Shown piece by piece: positions 43,909-53,160 of a stretch of 64,000 nt of DNA; positions within the stretch are counted from its first letter, which is position 1; the number at the start of each line of letters is the position of its first letter. Location: NCBI RefSeq assembly GCF_000758525.1, contig NZ_CP009241.1, forward strand, positions 5,890,001 to 5,954,000, read 5' to 3'. This DNA is from Paenibacillus sp. FSL H7-0357. Its GTDB lineage: Bacteria; Bacillota; Bacilli; Paenibacillales; Paenibacillaceae. The notes below the pieces were generated by a model. The model did no database searches and was not told where the DNA came from. It worked only from the letters and a program-made list of their open reading frames with translations. The translations under genes were made by a program, and so were the position numbers.

Positions 43909-43943
43909 AAAAGTCCTGCTGACCATCACGGTAGCAGGGCTTT
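43909..43943 (+). terminator. Hairpin after the DUF2935 gene
   Basis: AAAGTCCTGCT pairs with AGCAGGGCTTT (one G-U) 125 bases past the stop. No clear T run follows on the plus strand. The rest of 43785-44118 holds no intact gene, but a protein-like minus-strand fragment lies at 43998-44087. Confidence 0.45.
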
Positions 43944-43997
43944 ACTACGCTTTGAAGATGCAGCCATATCCCCCACATTTTGCCCCAGTCCCAAGCC

Positions 43998-44087
43998 TCA
44001 CCGGACCAGCCGCATCACCTCGGAATAAACCCGCTGAAAATCATAAGTGAATTCGTTAGTCAATATAGCTTTAATATGGAATAACCT
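43998..44087 (-). pseudogene. Possible C-terminal gene fragment
   Basis: A minus-strand frame bounded by stops reads ILTNEFTYDFQRVYSEVMRL near its end. This is protein-like in composition but has no start codon or ribosome site. I do not recognise the family. It may be debris from the same decay seen at 45.4-46.4 kb. Confidence 0.3.
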
Positions 44088-44118
44088 TTTGCTTTTTTAT
44101 TAAAAGCTATGGCAACTC

Positions 44119-44805
44119 TTAATTCCTTTCAAGCGTTGACAGTGAAACCATTACCCATGGAGCAAATTTATTCGACAGTTCACCCTTAGGATTGTGTATC
44201 CGGAAAAGAAAAGCTTCCCCCGCTTGATTCTTCCACACCATATAATCCTCTATTCCCTTATCACCGGTAGCCTGCAGATATAAATCTGCAAAACCCAGAG
44301 GATGCTCAAACAGCTCCCCGCTATGATCGTTAGCCTTACCCATTGCAGAAAGCTCAGTTTGTCCCTGTTGCTTCAGAGCGGTGAGATCGTAACCGGATGG
44401 CAAGTGTTCAATCTCGGCATAATAGGTGGGGTCCTCAGTGAGTGATAAACGGCCAGACTGTTCATCGAATATGAAATCCTCAAAGACATACAGGGAATAT
44501 CCATCACCTTGCTCAAGTGTACCTTCTTGCCCTGAGACCCCTCCCTCCTGTTCACCAAATGCCTGGGTCTCCGGACGTTTGGATGTCTGAGGATCAGTAG
44601 CGTCCGGACTGGCGGACTCCTGCGCCTCCGTGGCTGCGGGAGTAGCAGAAGGTTCAGGAGTGGCTGTAGCTTCAATAACAGGCATAGTCGCTGCACTTGA
44701 CGCTGTAGGCTCTGCCTCGTTTACTGTTTCATTGTTACTGCATGCACCGAGAATTGAGGCGGACAGAAGAATGCTGGTAACTGTAGCAATCAATGTTTTA
44801 TTCAT
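44119..44805 (-). CDS. Hypothetical lipoprotein with P/T/A-rich linker
   Basis: The 228-residue protein starts MNKTLIATVTSILLSASILG, with lipobox ILGAC around residue 21. A 70-residue linker rich in A, T, P, S and E follows, then a globular C-terminal domain of about 130 residues (from GYSLYVFEDFIFDEQSGRL). The ATG at 44805 is set by AGGAGGTATAAA, although the frame stays open upstream. I do not recognise the globular domain. It faces away from the small membrane protein at 44978. Confidence 0.75.
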   Translation of the reverse strand: MNKTLIATVTSILLSASILGACSNNETVNEAEPTASSAATMPVIEATATPEPSATPAATEAQESASPDATDPQTSKRPETQAFGEQEGGVSGQEGTLEQGDGYSLYVFEDFIFDEQSGRLSLTEDPTYYAEIEHLPSGYDLTALKQQGQTELSAMGKANDHSGELFEHPLGFADLYLQATGDKGIEDYMVWKNQAGEAFLFRIHNPKGELSNKFAPWVMVSLSTLERN

Positions 44806-44977
44806 TTTATACCTCCTCATCTGAATAGTAGTTATTACCCAAATGTCCAACATCCCCGCACCACTTAAGGTTGACGGGTTATTTTGGAATCTGTATCGTT
44901 CTCTATAAAGCACATAGTAAATATTACCCAATTCTGATAGAATGATTCTGAATTTATTATCAGATTTAGGGGGAGCT

Positions 44978-45325
44978 ATGAATAGTAAGAATTGGTGGAC
45001 ATTGATTATTATACTCGTATTAATTGGGGGAAGCATTGGTGGGAAACTTCTTTATGACGCGAAAAAGGAACGGGATCGTCAAGACCTGATTCATATGGGG
45101 GATGAACTGGACAAAGCTTGGTCTGACTACGAGAATACTATTAACGAGATAGATAAAAATCAGGATTTAGCTGAGGAATACACAAATCTAATGGAATCTA
45201 TCCTTGACGATGATATTGCATCAAGCGAGTTAGAGGAAACTATAGTTAAAGCCTGTGAAATGGAAAGCAAATTGATGGAGCTCTACCCTACTGTCTACAA
45301 TGAACCTAGTTCTGTTTGTGAATGA
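44978..45325 (+). CDS. Small membrane-anchored coiled-coil protein, hypothetical
   Basis: The 115-residue protein begins MNSKNWWTLIIILVLIGGSI, one N-terminal membrane helix, followed by an acidic, probably coiled-coil region to the end. GGGGGAG precedes the ATG. A CCCGCC/GGCGGG hairpin with a TTATTTTATG tail follows. There is no recognisable family. It sits in a low-GC patch beside gene fragments, which suggests acquisition. Confidence 0.6.
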   Translation: MNSKNWWTLIIILVLIGGSIGGKLLYDAKKERDRQDLIHMGDELDKAWSDYENTINEIDKNQDLAEEYTNLMESILDDDIASSELEETIVKACEMESKLMELYPTVYNEPSSVCE

Positions 45326-45333
45326 AATCAAGC

Positions 45334-45361
45334 CCCGCCAGCTCAATCAAATACCGGCGGG
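45334..45361 (+). terminator. Terminator of the small membrane protein gene
   Basis: CCCGCC (45334-45339) pairs with GGCGGG (45356-45361) and is followed by TTATTTTATG, which is also the end of the fragment coded on the other strand. Confidence 0.6.
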
Positions 45362-45514
45362 TTATTTTATGTATGCTCTAAATTCAAAATGTTTCCTGAC
45401 GAATCGGGCGCCATCAATTTTAATGGACCCTGACGTAAATCCTTCTTCAATCCCTCCACATTCCATCAGATGGCCTATAGAATCTGGATCTTCAATAAGA
45501 AGGATACTAGGTGT
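45362..45514 (-). pseudogene. C-terminal fragment of an unknown protein, copy 1
   Basis: A 50-residue minus-strand frame follows a TAG and lacks a start codon. It contains SILLIEDPDSIGHLMECGG and ends KIDGARFVRKHFEFRAYIK, then TAA. The composition is strongly protein-like. A second, decayed copy of its end lies at 46067-46150, where about 29 bases are nearly identical. The family is not recognised. Confidence 0.6.
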
Positions 45515-45541
45515 CTAGTCACTGTATTCCGTTAAAACACT

Positions 45542-45994
45542 TTATGGTCTCAAATAATTCATGCAAGTAATCAAAATATGGGTAATTCCAAAAATAGCAC
45601 ATGGAACGAGAAGGACATAGTTTTTCATCCAAAGTCCGACAAAAAAGAAATACAAAGGCGGCATGCATGCAATTCCTAGTATCAGTAACCACGGAGCAAC
45701 CACGCCATTATAATAGAAAACCCAAGAAATATAATAGGCTGCTAAAAACAAAACTGCTAGTCTAATATAAAAGTTACTGTTATTTCCTTCGCCTTTGTTT
45801 ATCAGAACAACCATAAGAATAACCGTTAACACCCCAAACAATCCCTCTATAATATTCAGTGTTTTATAGGCAGAACTATTTCCAGTAAGCACATTATTTG
45901 TTGGAGGCACTAGCATCCAGATTATATTAGGAAGTAGCTGTAATGCGTATAATAAAAGGCCTGTCAACGAAAATTGAAGTCCATAATTTCTCAT
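45542..45994 (-). CDS. Hypothetical four-helix membrane protein
   Basis: The 150-residue protein has four hydrophobic segments (about 8-30, 50-68, 78-98 and 105-145) and few charged residues. It starts MRNYGLQFSLTGLLLYALQ. It is low in GC relative to the housekeeping genes and lies between two related gene fragments. No family or function is recognised. Translation probably starts at the ATG at 45994, preceded by a weak GGGAGG-like GGGAGGGTG. Confidence 0.65.
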   Translation of the reverse strand: MRNYGLQFSLTGLLLYALQLLPNIIWMLVPPTNNVLTGNSSAYKTLNIIEGLFGVLTVILMVVLINKGEGNNSNFYIRLAVLFLAAYYISWVFYYNGVVAPWLLILGIACMPPLYFFFVGLWMKNYVLLVPCAIFGITHILITCMNYLRP

Positions 45995-46066
45995 AACACC
46001 CTCCCAAAGTCTTTATTGGTAGAGTATATTACAAAGTCAAAATCCACACCTCAGTCTCTAGTCGGG

Positions 46067-46150
46067 TTATTTTATGTATGCTCTAATTTCAAATCGATCT
46101 CACACATAGTGGGAACCGGCAATCTTAGTCGATTCTGATATCAATAAAAT
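46067..46150 (-). pseudogene. C-terminal fragment related to 45362-45514, copy 2 (in-frame stop)
   Basis: The frame reads ILLISESTKIAGSHYV, a TGA stop, then DRFEIRAYIK and TAA. It aligns with the end of copy 1 (KIDGARFV, three residues, FEFRAYIK). The DNA from the stop codon outward is almost identical over about 29 bases. A central segment is missing. This is a decayed paralogue. Confidence 0.6.
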
Positions 46151-46229
46151 TTATGGAACCGCCTAATAGGATGAAGTTGCTTGCATCCCGGACAAAAGAA
46201 CCGCTAAGCTTTCGTCCTTTTCCTAGACC
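46125..46229 (-). pseudogene. Unidentified C-terminal gene fragment
   Basis: In another minus-strand frame 34 codons between stops end FVRDASNFILLGGSINFIDI plus RID and TAA. This looks like a beta-rich protein end without a start. It overlaps copy 2 of the neighbouring fragment, so only one of the two readings may be genuine. Confidence 0.3.
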
Positions 46230-46235
46230 TCACTT

Positions 46236-46394
46236 ATGTTTAAACATGCAAGACGCAAGGGTTTTATTGAAGCAGACCCGACTGAGGATGTGGTAATACC
46301 TAAGGAGAAAAAGACGGCACGTAAAATCGGAGAAAAAAAAGTCCTCCTCAAATTTCTTGAGAAGGACGAGTTGAGATTTCTGCCAGGCGGGTAA
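46236..46394 (+). pseudogene. Remnant of a phage/ICE tyrosine integrase (core-binding domain)
   Basis: A 52-residue frame begins MFKHARRKGFIEADPTEDVV, passes IPKEKKT and ends LLKFLEKDELRFLPGG. The pattern of A.RKGFIE.DPTE.V.IPK followed by KFLEKDEL is characteristic of the end of the SAM-like core-binding domain, and the start of the catalytic domain, in Tn916/phage-type integrases. The frame is preceded by a TAG and there is no ribosome site. The catalytic R-H-R-Y part is gone. It marks an old integration near cymR. Confidence 0.75.
46333..46367 (-). terminator. cymR terminator lying inside the integrase remnant
   Basis: GTCCTCCTCAA (46341-46351) pairs with TTGAGAAGGAC (46357-46367) with one mismatch and is followed on the minus strand by eight T (46333-46340). 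It is about 70 bases after the cymR stop. The same bases encode part of the integrase fragment on the plus strand. Confidence 0.7.
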
Positions 46395-46439
46395 CATTTT
46401 TCAAAAATCCCTTTGAAATCAACGGAATTTTAGTTCCTG

Positions 46440-46859
46440 TTAGATATAAAACATATAGTTGTCAGCCTTGCTTTCTTCCTTATAGTTGATTAAGTCGGAC
46501 AATGTGGTGGAATCCAGCACATCGGCAATGCTGTCGCGGATGCGCAACCAGAGGTCGCGTTTTGCCGGATCATCTTCTTCTGTAAAATCAACAGGCGATA
46601 TGGGGCCTTCCAGCACCCGGATAATATCGCCGGCTGTAATGGTGATGGATTCGCGTGAAAGGATATAGCCGCCGTAAGCACCACGAATGCTCTTCACAAG
46701 CCCTGCGTTGCGCAGTGGGGCAATGAGCTGTTCCAGGTAATGCTCGGATAGTCCGTTTTTCTCGGCGATGCTTTTAAGTGAGGTTGGACCTTCGCCAAAT
46801 TTCAGGGCAAGCTCCATCATAATGGTTAATCCGTAACGTCCTTTTGTCGATATCTTCAA
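46440..46859 (-). CDS. cymR: CymR, Rrf2-family regulator of cysteine metabolism, TTG start
   Basis: The 139-residue protein has the Rrf2 winged helix (MKISTKGRYGLTIMMELALK, SLKSIAEKNGLSEHYLEQLI and LVKSIRGAYGGYIL). It lacks the three cysteines that bind an Fe-S cluster in IscR and NsrR, as CymR does. In Bacillus it represses cysteine uptake and synthesis genes in complex with CysK. The start is TTG at 46859 behind GAGGTG. It is divergent from mnmA, and its usual partner iscS is 5.3 kb downstream. Confidence 0.88.
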   Translation of the reverse strand: MKISTKGRYGLTIMMELALKFGEGPTSLKSIAEKNGLSEHYLEQLIAPLRNAGLVKSIRGAYGGYILSRESITITAGDIIRVLEGPISPVDFTEEDDPAKRDLWLRIRDSIADVLDSTTLSDLINYKEESKADNYMFYI

Positions 46860-47100
46860 GGGGCACCTCTTTCGGTTTAGTTGCTGATAGAATCATAATC
46901 CATTGCTACGACATGAGATATGTCATATCAAGGTATTCCGATGTTTGCTCTCAGCTTATGTTATCATATTTATGGACATATTTGGAGCCAAAAAAGTAAC
47001 TTTTCACATGAATGTTCGCCAGTGGTGGACAAATTGTCAATTTTAACGTCTTTTCTGCTGCATTTTCCCGTCCTCACGGGCAGTTTAAGCTAGACAGGTG

Positions 47101-47109
47101 TGTTATAAT
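47101..47109 (+). promoter_or_regulatory. Extended -10 promoter of mnmA
   Basis: TGTTATAAT is an extended -10 (TGnTATAAT) about 65 bases before the mnmA start. No good -35 box is present at 16-18 bases. The rest of the 46860-47172 gap contains the cymR leader and no gene. Confidence 0.55.
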
Positions 47110-47157
47110 ACAAAATGAGCCGGGTGTTTGTATCAATAACCGGTATTTTTTGTATAG

Positions 47158-48294
<1,137 letters not shown>

Positions 48295-48315
48295 GAACCG
48301 AATGAACGCACCTAA

Positions 48316-48353
48316 AAACGGCTGCTGACCATACCAAGGTCGGCAGCCGTTTC
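48316..48353 (+). terminator. Terminator of mnmA
   Basis: AAACGGCTGC pairs with GCAGCCGTTT outside an inner GACC/GGTC stem, about 22 bases after the stop. Confidence 0.8.
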
Positions 48354-48397
48354 TATGTGGCTAAAGCGGTAGCATTTAACCCTATGTGTATACAAAA

Positions 48398-48430
48398 ACC
48401 TCCTTGCGGCTGTAAAAGCCGCAAGGAGGT
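48398..48430 (-). terminator. Terminator of the opp operon
   Basis: ACCTCCTTGCGGCT pairs perfectly with AGCCGCAAGGAGGT around a 5-base loop and is followed on the minus strand by TTTTTG, about 32 bases after the oppA stop. Confidence 0.88.
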
Positions 48431-48461
48431 CTTGAATTACAGGTTGCTAAATCCCGGAAAA

Positions 48462-50303
48462 TTACTGTGCAGCAATCCCCTTGTCGGCGGACAGTGCAAT
48501 CTCATTTCTGTAAATACCCGTTCCATCGCCAATAGCGTAATTCAGAACGCGGTTATTTACCGGAACGAGTTCTGCACGATAGAGGGTTGGGAATACAGGT
48601 ATCTCGTCAACCATCAGCTGCTGCCACTCTTTGTAGATTTCTTTGCGCTTCGCTACATCAAATGCTGCTTCCGATACGCCTTCTTTCATTAGGCGGTCGC
48701 TTTCTTCACTTGCGTAACGCGGGAAGTTGTAGATAGCGTCGCGGCCATACAGTCCTTGTGGATCCACGTCGATACCGACTGTCCAAGCGCCTTGGTATAC
48801 ATCAACAGAAGGATCATCTTCACCATTGGAACCTACGCGGTCATAGAAGGTGTTGAACTCCACCATTTCCAGCGTTACATTCAGACCGATGGCTTTCCAC
48901 GACTGCACATAATATTGGGCCAGCGGCTCAGCGATATCCGAACCTGTCATGGAGATGAAATTGATCGTCAGCGGTGTGCCGTCCGGATTGGTACGGAATT
49001 CTCCGTTAAGTTTATAGCCTGCATCATCCAGTGTTTTCTTTGCTGCTTCCTGATCAAACGTTACCCCAGGATTGCTGTCATCGTGGAATTCGGGATGGGA
49101 TGGCGGAATCAGCGTAGTCGCGTTCCAGCGCAGACCATGATAGAATTTCTTGCCTACAGCATCATTATCAACCGCCTGCCACATCGCCTTACGCAGAGCT
49201 ACATTGCCCATCTTCGCCTTCGGATCTGGAGCAACCACTTTTTTGGTCGCGTCCCATTTGCCAAGCTTGAAGCCAATGTAAGTATAAGCACGGTCAATTG
49301 CTCCAAGGTATTCAACGTTGGACAATTTAGAGTTATCAGGGAACTGGTCAATCGGGAAGCTGTCAACCAAATCGATATTTCCGGCTTTCAGCTCCTGCAC
49401 AACCGTAGTCGGTGGAATTACTTTCAGGACAACCTTATCCAGCTTCGGAGCGCCGCGCCAGTAGTCGTCATTCTTGACAAATACTACGGATTCACCAGGT
49501 ACAATACTTTCCACTTTAAATGGACCAAAACCAATTGGTTTTTGACGGACCTCAGGGGAAGCGGAAATTTTGGCTACATCCATATTTCCGAAAATATGTT
49601 TAGCCAGCGGATAAATCCAGATACTGCCTGTCAGCAGGGATGGAGTGGATTTTACATAAGTGATTTCCAGTTTTTTCTCACTAAGTACTTTGATTCCGGA
49701 AATGGTCTTTGCTTTGCCGGCATGGTAGTCTTCCATACCTACAATATTAGTGAAATCAGAGCCGTAACGAGGGCCATCATAGGCCGGATTACCGATAACT
49801 TCATGGGCAAACAGCCAATCTTCGGCAGTAACAGGCTTGCCGTCATGCCAGTTTACATTGTCATGGATGGTAAAAGTGAAGGTACGTCCATCTTCAGAGA
49901 CTTCATAGGTAGCCGCCCCGTCATTGGTATACACATAGTTCTTATCCCAGGTCAGCAAGCCTTCGTCAAACCAGTCCAGCACCTGAGAATCCGGAACACC
50001 GGAGGAGAAATTGTTGTTCAAAGTTCCTTCAAAGGGAGTATCGGATACAAGGCCAAAGTTGAGTGTGCCACCTTCAATGGCTTCACCCTGGTTCGTCTTA
50101 ACATTGCTGAAATCTGCGATGTTGTACAGCCCGTCTTCTGCTGCCGGTGCTGCAGTTGGAGCAGCAGTAGCAGCTGCATCTGTCTTGGCTGTTGTTGAAG
50201 GCTCAGCCGCTTCGTTGTTGCCTGAGCCGCAGGCCGTAACCGCAAGCGTCAGGACAAGCATCAATGTGAAGAGCATGGTCTTGCCAGAGTTTCTTTTTCT
50301 CAT
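48462..50303 (-). CDS. oppA: Oligopeptide-type (family 5) solute-binding lipoprotein
   Basis: The 613-residue protein has a lipoprotein signal with lipobox TLAVTAC (about residue 25). It has a family 5 binding fold with the usual YEVSEDGRTFTFTIHDNVNW and KPVTAEDWLFAHEV segments and a long C-terminal lobe. It delivers substrate to the permeases encoded directly upstream in the same operon. Family 5 proteins mostly bind peptides or nickel, but some bind cello- or other oligosaccharides. The nearby cellulase genes make the substrate an open question. Confidence 0.9.
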   Translation of the reverse strand: MRKRNSGKTMLFTLMLVLTLAVTACGSGNNEAAEPSTTAKTDAAATAAPTAAPAAEDGLYNIADFSNVKTNQGEAIEGGTLNFGLVSDTPFEGTLNNNFSSGVPDSQVLDWFDEGLLTWDKNYVYTNDGAATYEVSEDGRTFTFTIHDNVNWHDGKPVTAEDWLFAHEVIGNPAYDGPRYGSDFTNIVGMEDYHAGKAKTISGIKVLSEKKLEITYVKSTPSLLTGSIWIYPLAKHIFGNMDVAKISASPEVRQKPIGFGPFKVESIVPGESVVFVKNDDYWRGAPKLDKVVLKVIPPTTVVQELKAGNIDLVDSFPIDQFPDNSKLSNVEYLGAIDRAYTYIGFKLGKWDATKKVVAPDPKAKMGNVALRKAMWQAVDNDAVGKKFYHGLRWNATTLIPPSHPEFHDDSNPGVTFDQEAAKKTLDDAGYKLNGEFRTNPDGTPLTINFISMTGSDIAEPLAQYYVQSWKAIGLNVTLEMVEFNTFYDRVGSNGEDDPSVDVYQGAWTVGIDVDPQGLYGRDAIYNFPRYASEESDRLMKEGVSEAAFDVAKRKEIYKEWQQLMVDEIPVFPTLYRAELVPVNNRVLNYAIGDGTGIYRNEIALSADKGIAAQ

Positions 50304-50323
50304 TCTTGTTTCTTCCTCCCTTA

Positions 50324-51238
50324 TTATCCTTTTCTTTGTCTTGCATCCGTCGCACGCTTAAGCGCCTGACCGACATTATTTATACTCAACATCAATACCA
50401 GGATCAGCAGTGATGCGGGTAACCATATCCACCATCTCGATTGCAGCGTCTGCGGATTCCGGGCATAGCTGACCAGCGTCCCCAAACTAGGCGTGCTTTC
50501 AGGAAAACCGAAGCCGAGAAACGAGAGTCCCGACTCCAGGCCGATGTTGGCAGCCAAATTCAGCGTCATCGTAACGATAATGATGGAGCTTAAGTTCGGC
50601 AGTACCTGGTTGAACATAATCTTAAGATGGGAGGAGCCCAACGTTCTGGAGGCCTGGACATATTCCAGTTCCCTCTCCTGCAGTGTCTTTGAGCGTATTA
50701 GCCTCGCAATGCCCATCCATAGAAATGCCGTCATGATCAGTGAAAAGGACAAGGTATTATATTTGGGAACCGCCGTAACAAACGCGATGACAATCATCAG
50801 CATCGGCAGGATCATAAAGAAATCCACGAAACGCATAAAGATATTATCGACGAATCCACCGAAATAGCCGGAGATCAGACCTACCAGAATACCGATAACC
50901 CCCGTCATCAGAGTGACCATAATACCGATACTCAGCGAGTTGCGCGTACCGATAATGAGCTGGCCGAACACATCGCGTCCGCCGTAATCAGTGCCCAGCC
51001 AGAATTTAGCCGAAGGCTTCTCATATAAGGCGAACAGATCGACGGTTACAATCTGCTTTTGATCCAGAAACAGGGCGATGCCAAATACTCCGCATACAAC
51101 TAAACCTAGAAAAATCAGGGAGACCAAAGCCAGTTTATCTCTGAAAATTTCCTTCCAGAGGATTCTCCATCCGGATGGGCTCTTCTCCATATCCTGCGGG
51201 AGCGACAGCTCAGCGCTTGATTTTGCCATTACATTCAC
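50324..51238 (-). CDS. oppC: Opp-type ABC permease, OppC/DppC
   Basis: The 304-residue protein has a hydrophilic N-terminus, a first helix (about 37-57), then FWLGTDYGGRDVFGQLIIGT, the OppC-specific motif ahead of the transport helices. An ATPase-docking loop (QASRTLGSSHLKIMFNQVLP) follows. It forms the channel with OppB. It lies 20 bases ahead of oppA in the operon. Confidence 0.92.
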   Translation of the reverse strand: MNVMAKSSAELSLPQDMEKSPSGWRILWKEIFRDKLALVSLIFLGLVVCGVFGIALFLDQKQIVTVDLFALYEKPSAKFWLGTDYGGRDVFGQLIIGTRNSLSIGIMVTLMTGVIGILVGLISGYFGGFVDNIFMRFVDFFMILPMLMIVIAFVTAVPKYNTLSFSLIMTAFLWMGIARLIRSKTLQERELEYVQASRTLGSSHLKIMFNQVLPNLSSIIIVTMTLNLAANIGLESGLSFLGFGFPESTPSLGTLVSYARNPQTLQSRWWIWLPASLLILVLMLSINNVGQALKRATDARQRKG

Positions 51239-51256
51239 CTCAACAAGTTCTGATCA

Positions 51257-52228
51257 TTATTTAATCCGGATACGGGGATCAACAATGCCTAATATGATAT
51301 CCGAGAGCAGGGATCCGATGATTTGAGCAATCCCATACAGCAGCACAAGTGCCGTTACAACGGTGAAATCGCGGATAACGATGGAACTCAGGAACAGCTG
51401 GCCCATGCCGGGATAGCTGAAAATACTCTCTACAAAGATGGTACCGCCAATCAATCCCGTAAGCTCATACCCGAAAAAAGCGGCAATCGGCAGGAGGGAG
51501 TTGCGTAAGATGTGGCGGTTGTACACCCGTGATTCCGAGGCACCTTTTGCTCTTGCCGTAAGGATAAAATCCTTCTGCTTCGTATCAATGATTTCGTTCC
51601 GCAGATATTGGACCGTCCCGACGGTAGTAATCAGCGCGATGGATATGGCCGGAAGCAGTAAATGATATAACTTGCTCAGAATGTAACTCATCGTCCCGGG
51701 GACCTCGCCCGGTGATACGCTTCCTCCGGTAGGGAACCAATGAAAGTAGAAACCAAACATCCAGAGCATAACCAGGGCTACGATAAACAAGGGAGCCGCA
51801 AAACCGACATAGGTATATCCTGTAATCAACCGGTCGCCCCAGGTGTCATTGAAACGTCCGCTAATGATGCCGAGCGGTATTGCAATAAAATAGGTAATGA
51901 CCAGGGTCGTCACAGATAACCACACCGTGTTCATCAGCCGCTGGCCAATCAGCTCAGTTACCGGCATCTTAAAGCGGAAGGACTGGCCCATGTCTCCCTG
52001 CAGGGCATTAGTGATCCAATCCCAATACTGGATGTACCACGGATCATTCAGGCCGAGCCGTTCCCGCATCGCTTCAATGGTTGCCGGATCAATGTTCGGA
52101 TCGAGCAAACCGGTGAGCGCATCTCCGGGCATGGCTTTGGCCATAAGAAATACCAGAATGCTGAGCAGAAATACTTGAGGGATCATAATCAATATTCTTC
52201 GTGCAATAATCTTCCACATACGTCTCAA
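51257..52228 (-). CDS. oppB: Opp-type ABC permease, OppB/DppB
   Basis: The 323-residue protein has six membrane helices and the OppB-type features MPGDALTGLLDP near the N-terminus and RAKGASESRVYNRHILRNSL as the ATPase-docking loop. It overlaps the end of the oppF gene by 4 bases and is followed 18 bases later by oppC. Confidence 0.92.
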   Translation of the reverse strand: MRRMWKIIARRILIMIPQVFLLSILVFLMAKAMPGDALTGLLDPNIDPATIEAMRERLGLNDPWYIQYWDWITNALQGDMGQSFRFKMPVTELIGQRLMNTVWLSVTTLVITYFIAIPLGIISGRFNDTWGDRLITGYTYVGFAAPLFIVALVMLWMFGFYFHWFPTGGSVSPGEVPGTMSYILSKLYHLLLPAISIALITTVGTVQYLRNEIIDTKQKDFILTARAKGASESRVYNRHILRNSLLPIAAFFGYELTGLIGGTIFVESIFSYPGMGQLFLSSIVIRDFTVVTALVLLYGIAQIIGSLLSDIILGIVDPRIRIK

Positions 52229-53160
52229 CCTTTCTCGGGCATGGCCACCAAATGGGTATCGGAAATGGGTTGTAAAGGATAAGCTAAACCGTCATTGTCA
52301 AAATAATTCCGGTAGGCTCCCTCGTACTCCTCACTTACGGACTTGCGGAACCGGGTCCGTTCGTCACGCTGCAATGGGTCAATGTCCGGGATTGCGGCAA
52401 TCAGACGTTTCGTATAAATATGTCGCGGATTGTCAAAAATATCCTTAGGGGTCCCCTGCTCAACATGCCGTCCCTTGTACATGATGCCGATATGATCGCA
52501 CATATGTCTGATGATTCCGAGATCATGACTGATAAATAGGTAGGTTAAATTCAATTCCTTTTGGATTTCCCGTAAAAAGTTAAGCACTTGTGCCTGAACC
52601 GAAACATCCAGCGCGGACACCGGCTCGTCGGCGATGATCAGCTTGGGCTTCAGCGCAATCGCCCTGGCGATTCCGATCCGCTGACGCTGTCCGCCGGAAA
52701 ATTCATGCGGATATTTATAAATGTTGTCCGGACTCAGGCCGACCTGCTCCAGCAGCTCCTGAACCCTCCGTTTCTCTTCCTGGGGGGACTGTTTGTCGAA
52801 ATTACGCAGCGGCTCGGCGATGATGTCGAGCACACGCTTCTTGGGATTGAGCGATGAATAGGGATCCTGAAAGATCATTTGGACGTCGCGGCGTACATTG
52901 TTCAGCTTGCGTGAGTTCTTCAGGGCTAAATCGGCGCCTTCAAAAAGAATGCTGCCGCCCGTAATCTCGTTCAGCCCGATAATCGCTCTTCCTGTCGTTG
53001 TCTTACCTGAGCCGGATTCACCGACTAATCCGTAAGTCTGCCCGGCCTCAATGGTGAAATTGACCCGGTCGACCGCCTTTACCTCACCGACCGCTCTGCT
53101 GAATATGCCGCCTCTAATCGGGAAATGAACCTGTAAATCCTTAACTTCAAGCAGTGCCAT
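52225..53160 (-). CDS. oppF: Opp-type ABC ATPase, OppF/DppF
   Basis: The 311-residue protein starts MALLEVKDLQVHFPIRGG behind GAGGAGG. It has Walker A GESGSGKTT, signature FSGGQRQRIGIA and Walker B LIIADEPVSALD, plus the C-terminal oligopeptide_HPY-type tail. The ATG at 53160 is preferred to an open frame reaching 53280 because the family begins here; it overlaps oppD by 14 bases. It powers the OppBC channel together with OppD. Confidence 0.92.
   Translation of the reverse strand: MALLEVKDLQVHFPIRGGIFSRAVGEVKAVDRVNFTIEAGQTYGLVGESGSGKTTTGRAIIGLNEITGGSILFEGADLALKNSRKLNNVRRDVQMIFQDPYSSLNPKKRVLDIIAEPLRNFDKQSPQEEKRRVQELLEQVGLSPDNIYKYPHEFSGGQRQRIGIARAIALKPKLIIADEPVSALDVSVQAQVLNFLREIQKELNLTYLFISHDLGIIRHMCDHIGIMYKGRHVEQGTPKDIFDNPRHIYTKRLIAAIPDIDPLQRDERTRFRKSVSEEYEGAYRNYFDNDGLAYPLQPISDTHLVAMPEKG

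Noticed and set aside
43792..44028. Plus-strand 78-codon frame after the DUF2935 gene
   Set aside because: No ribosome site, shadow-like composition, and it runs through a hairpin and a minus-strand fragment.
45300..45518. Plus-strand 72-codon frame
   Set aside because: It is the antisense of the protein-like minus-strand fragment at 45362-45514 and overlaps the terminator of the preceding gene.
48756..50198. 480-codon plus-strand frame inside oppA
   Set aside because: Antisense shadow of oppA with no ribosome site or recognisable domain.
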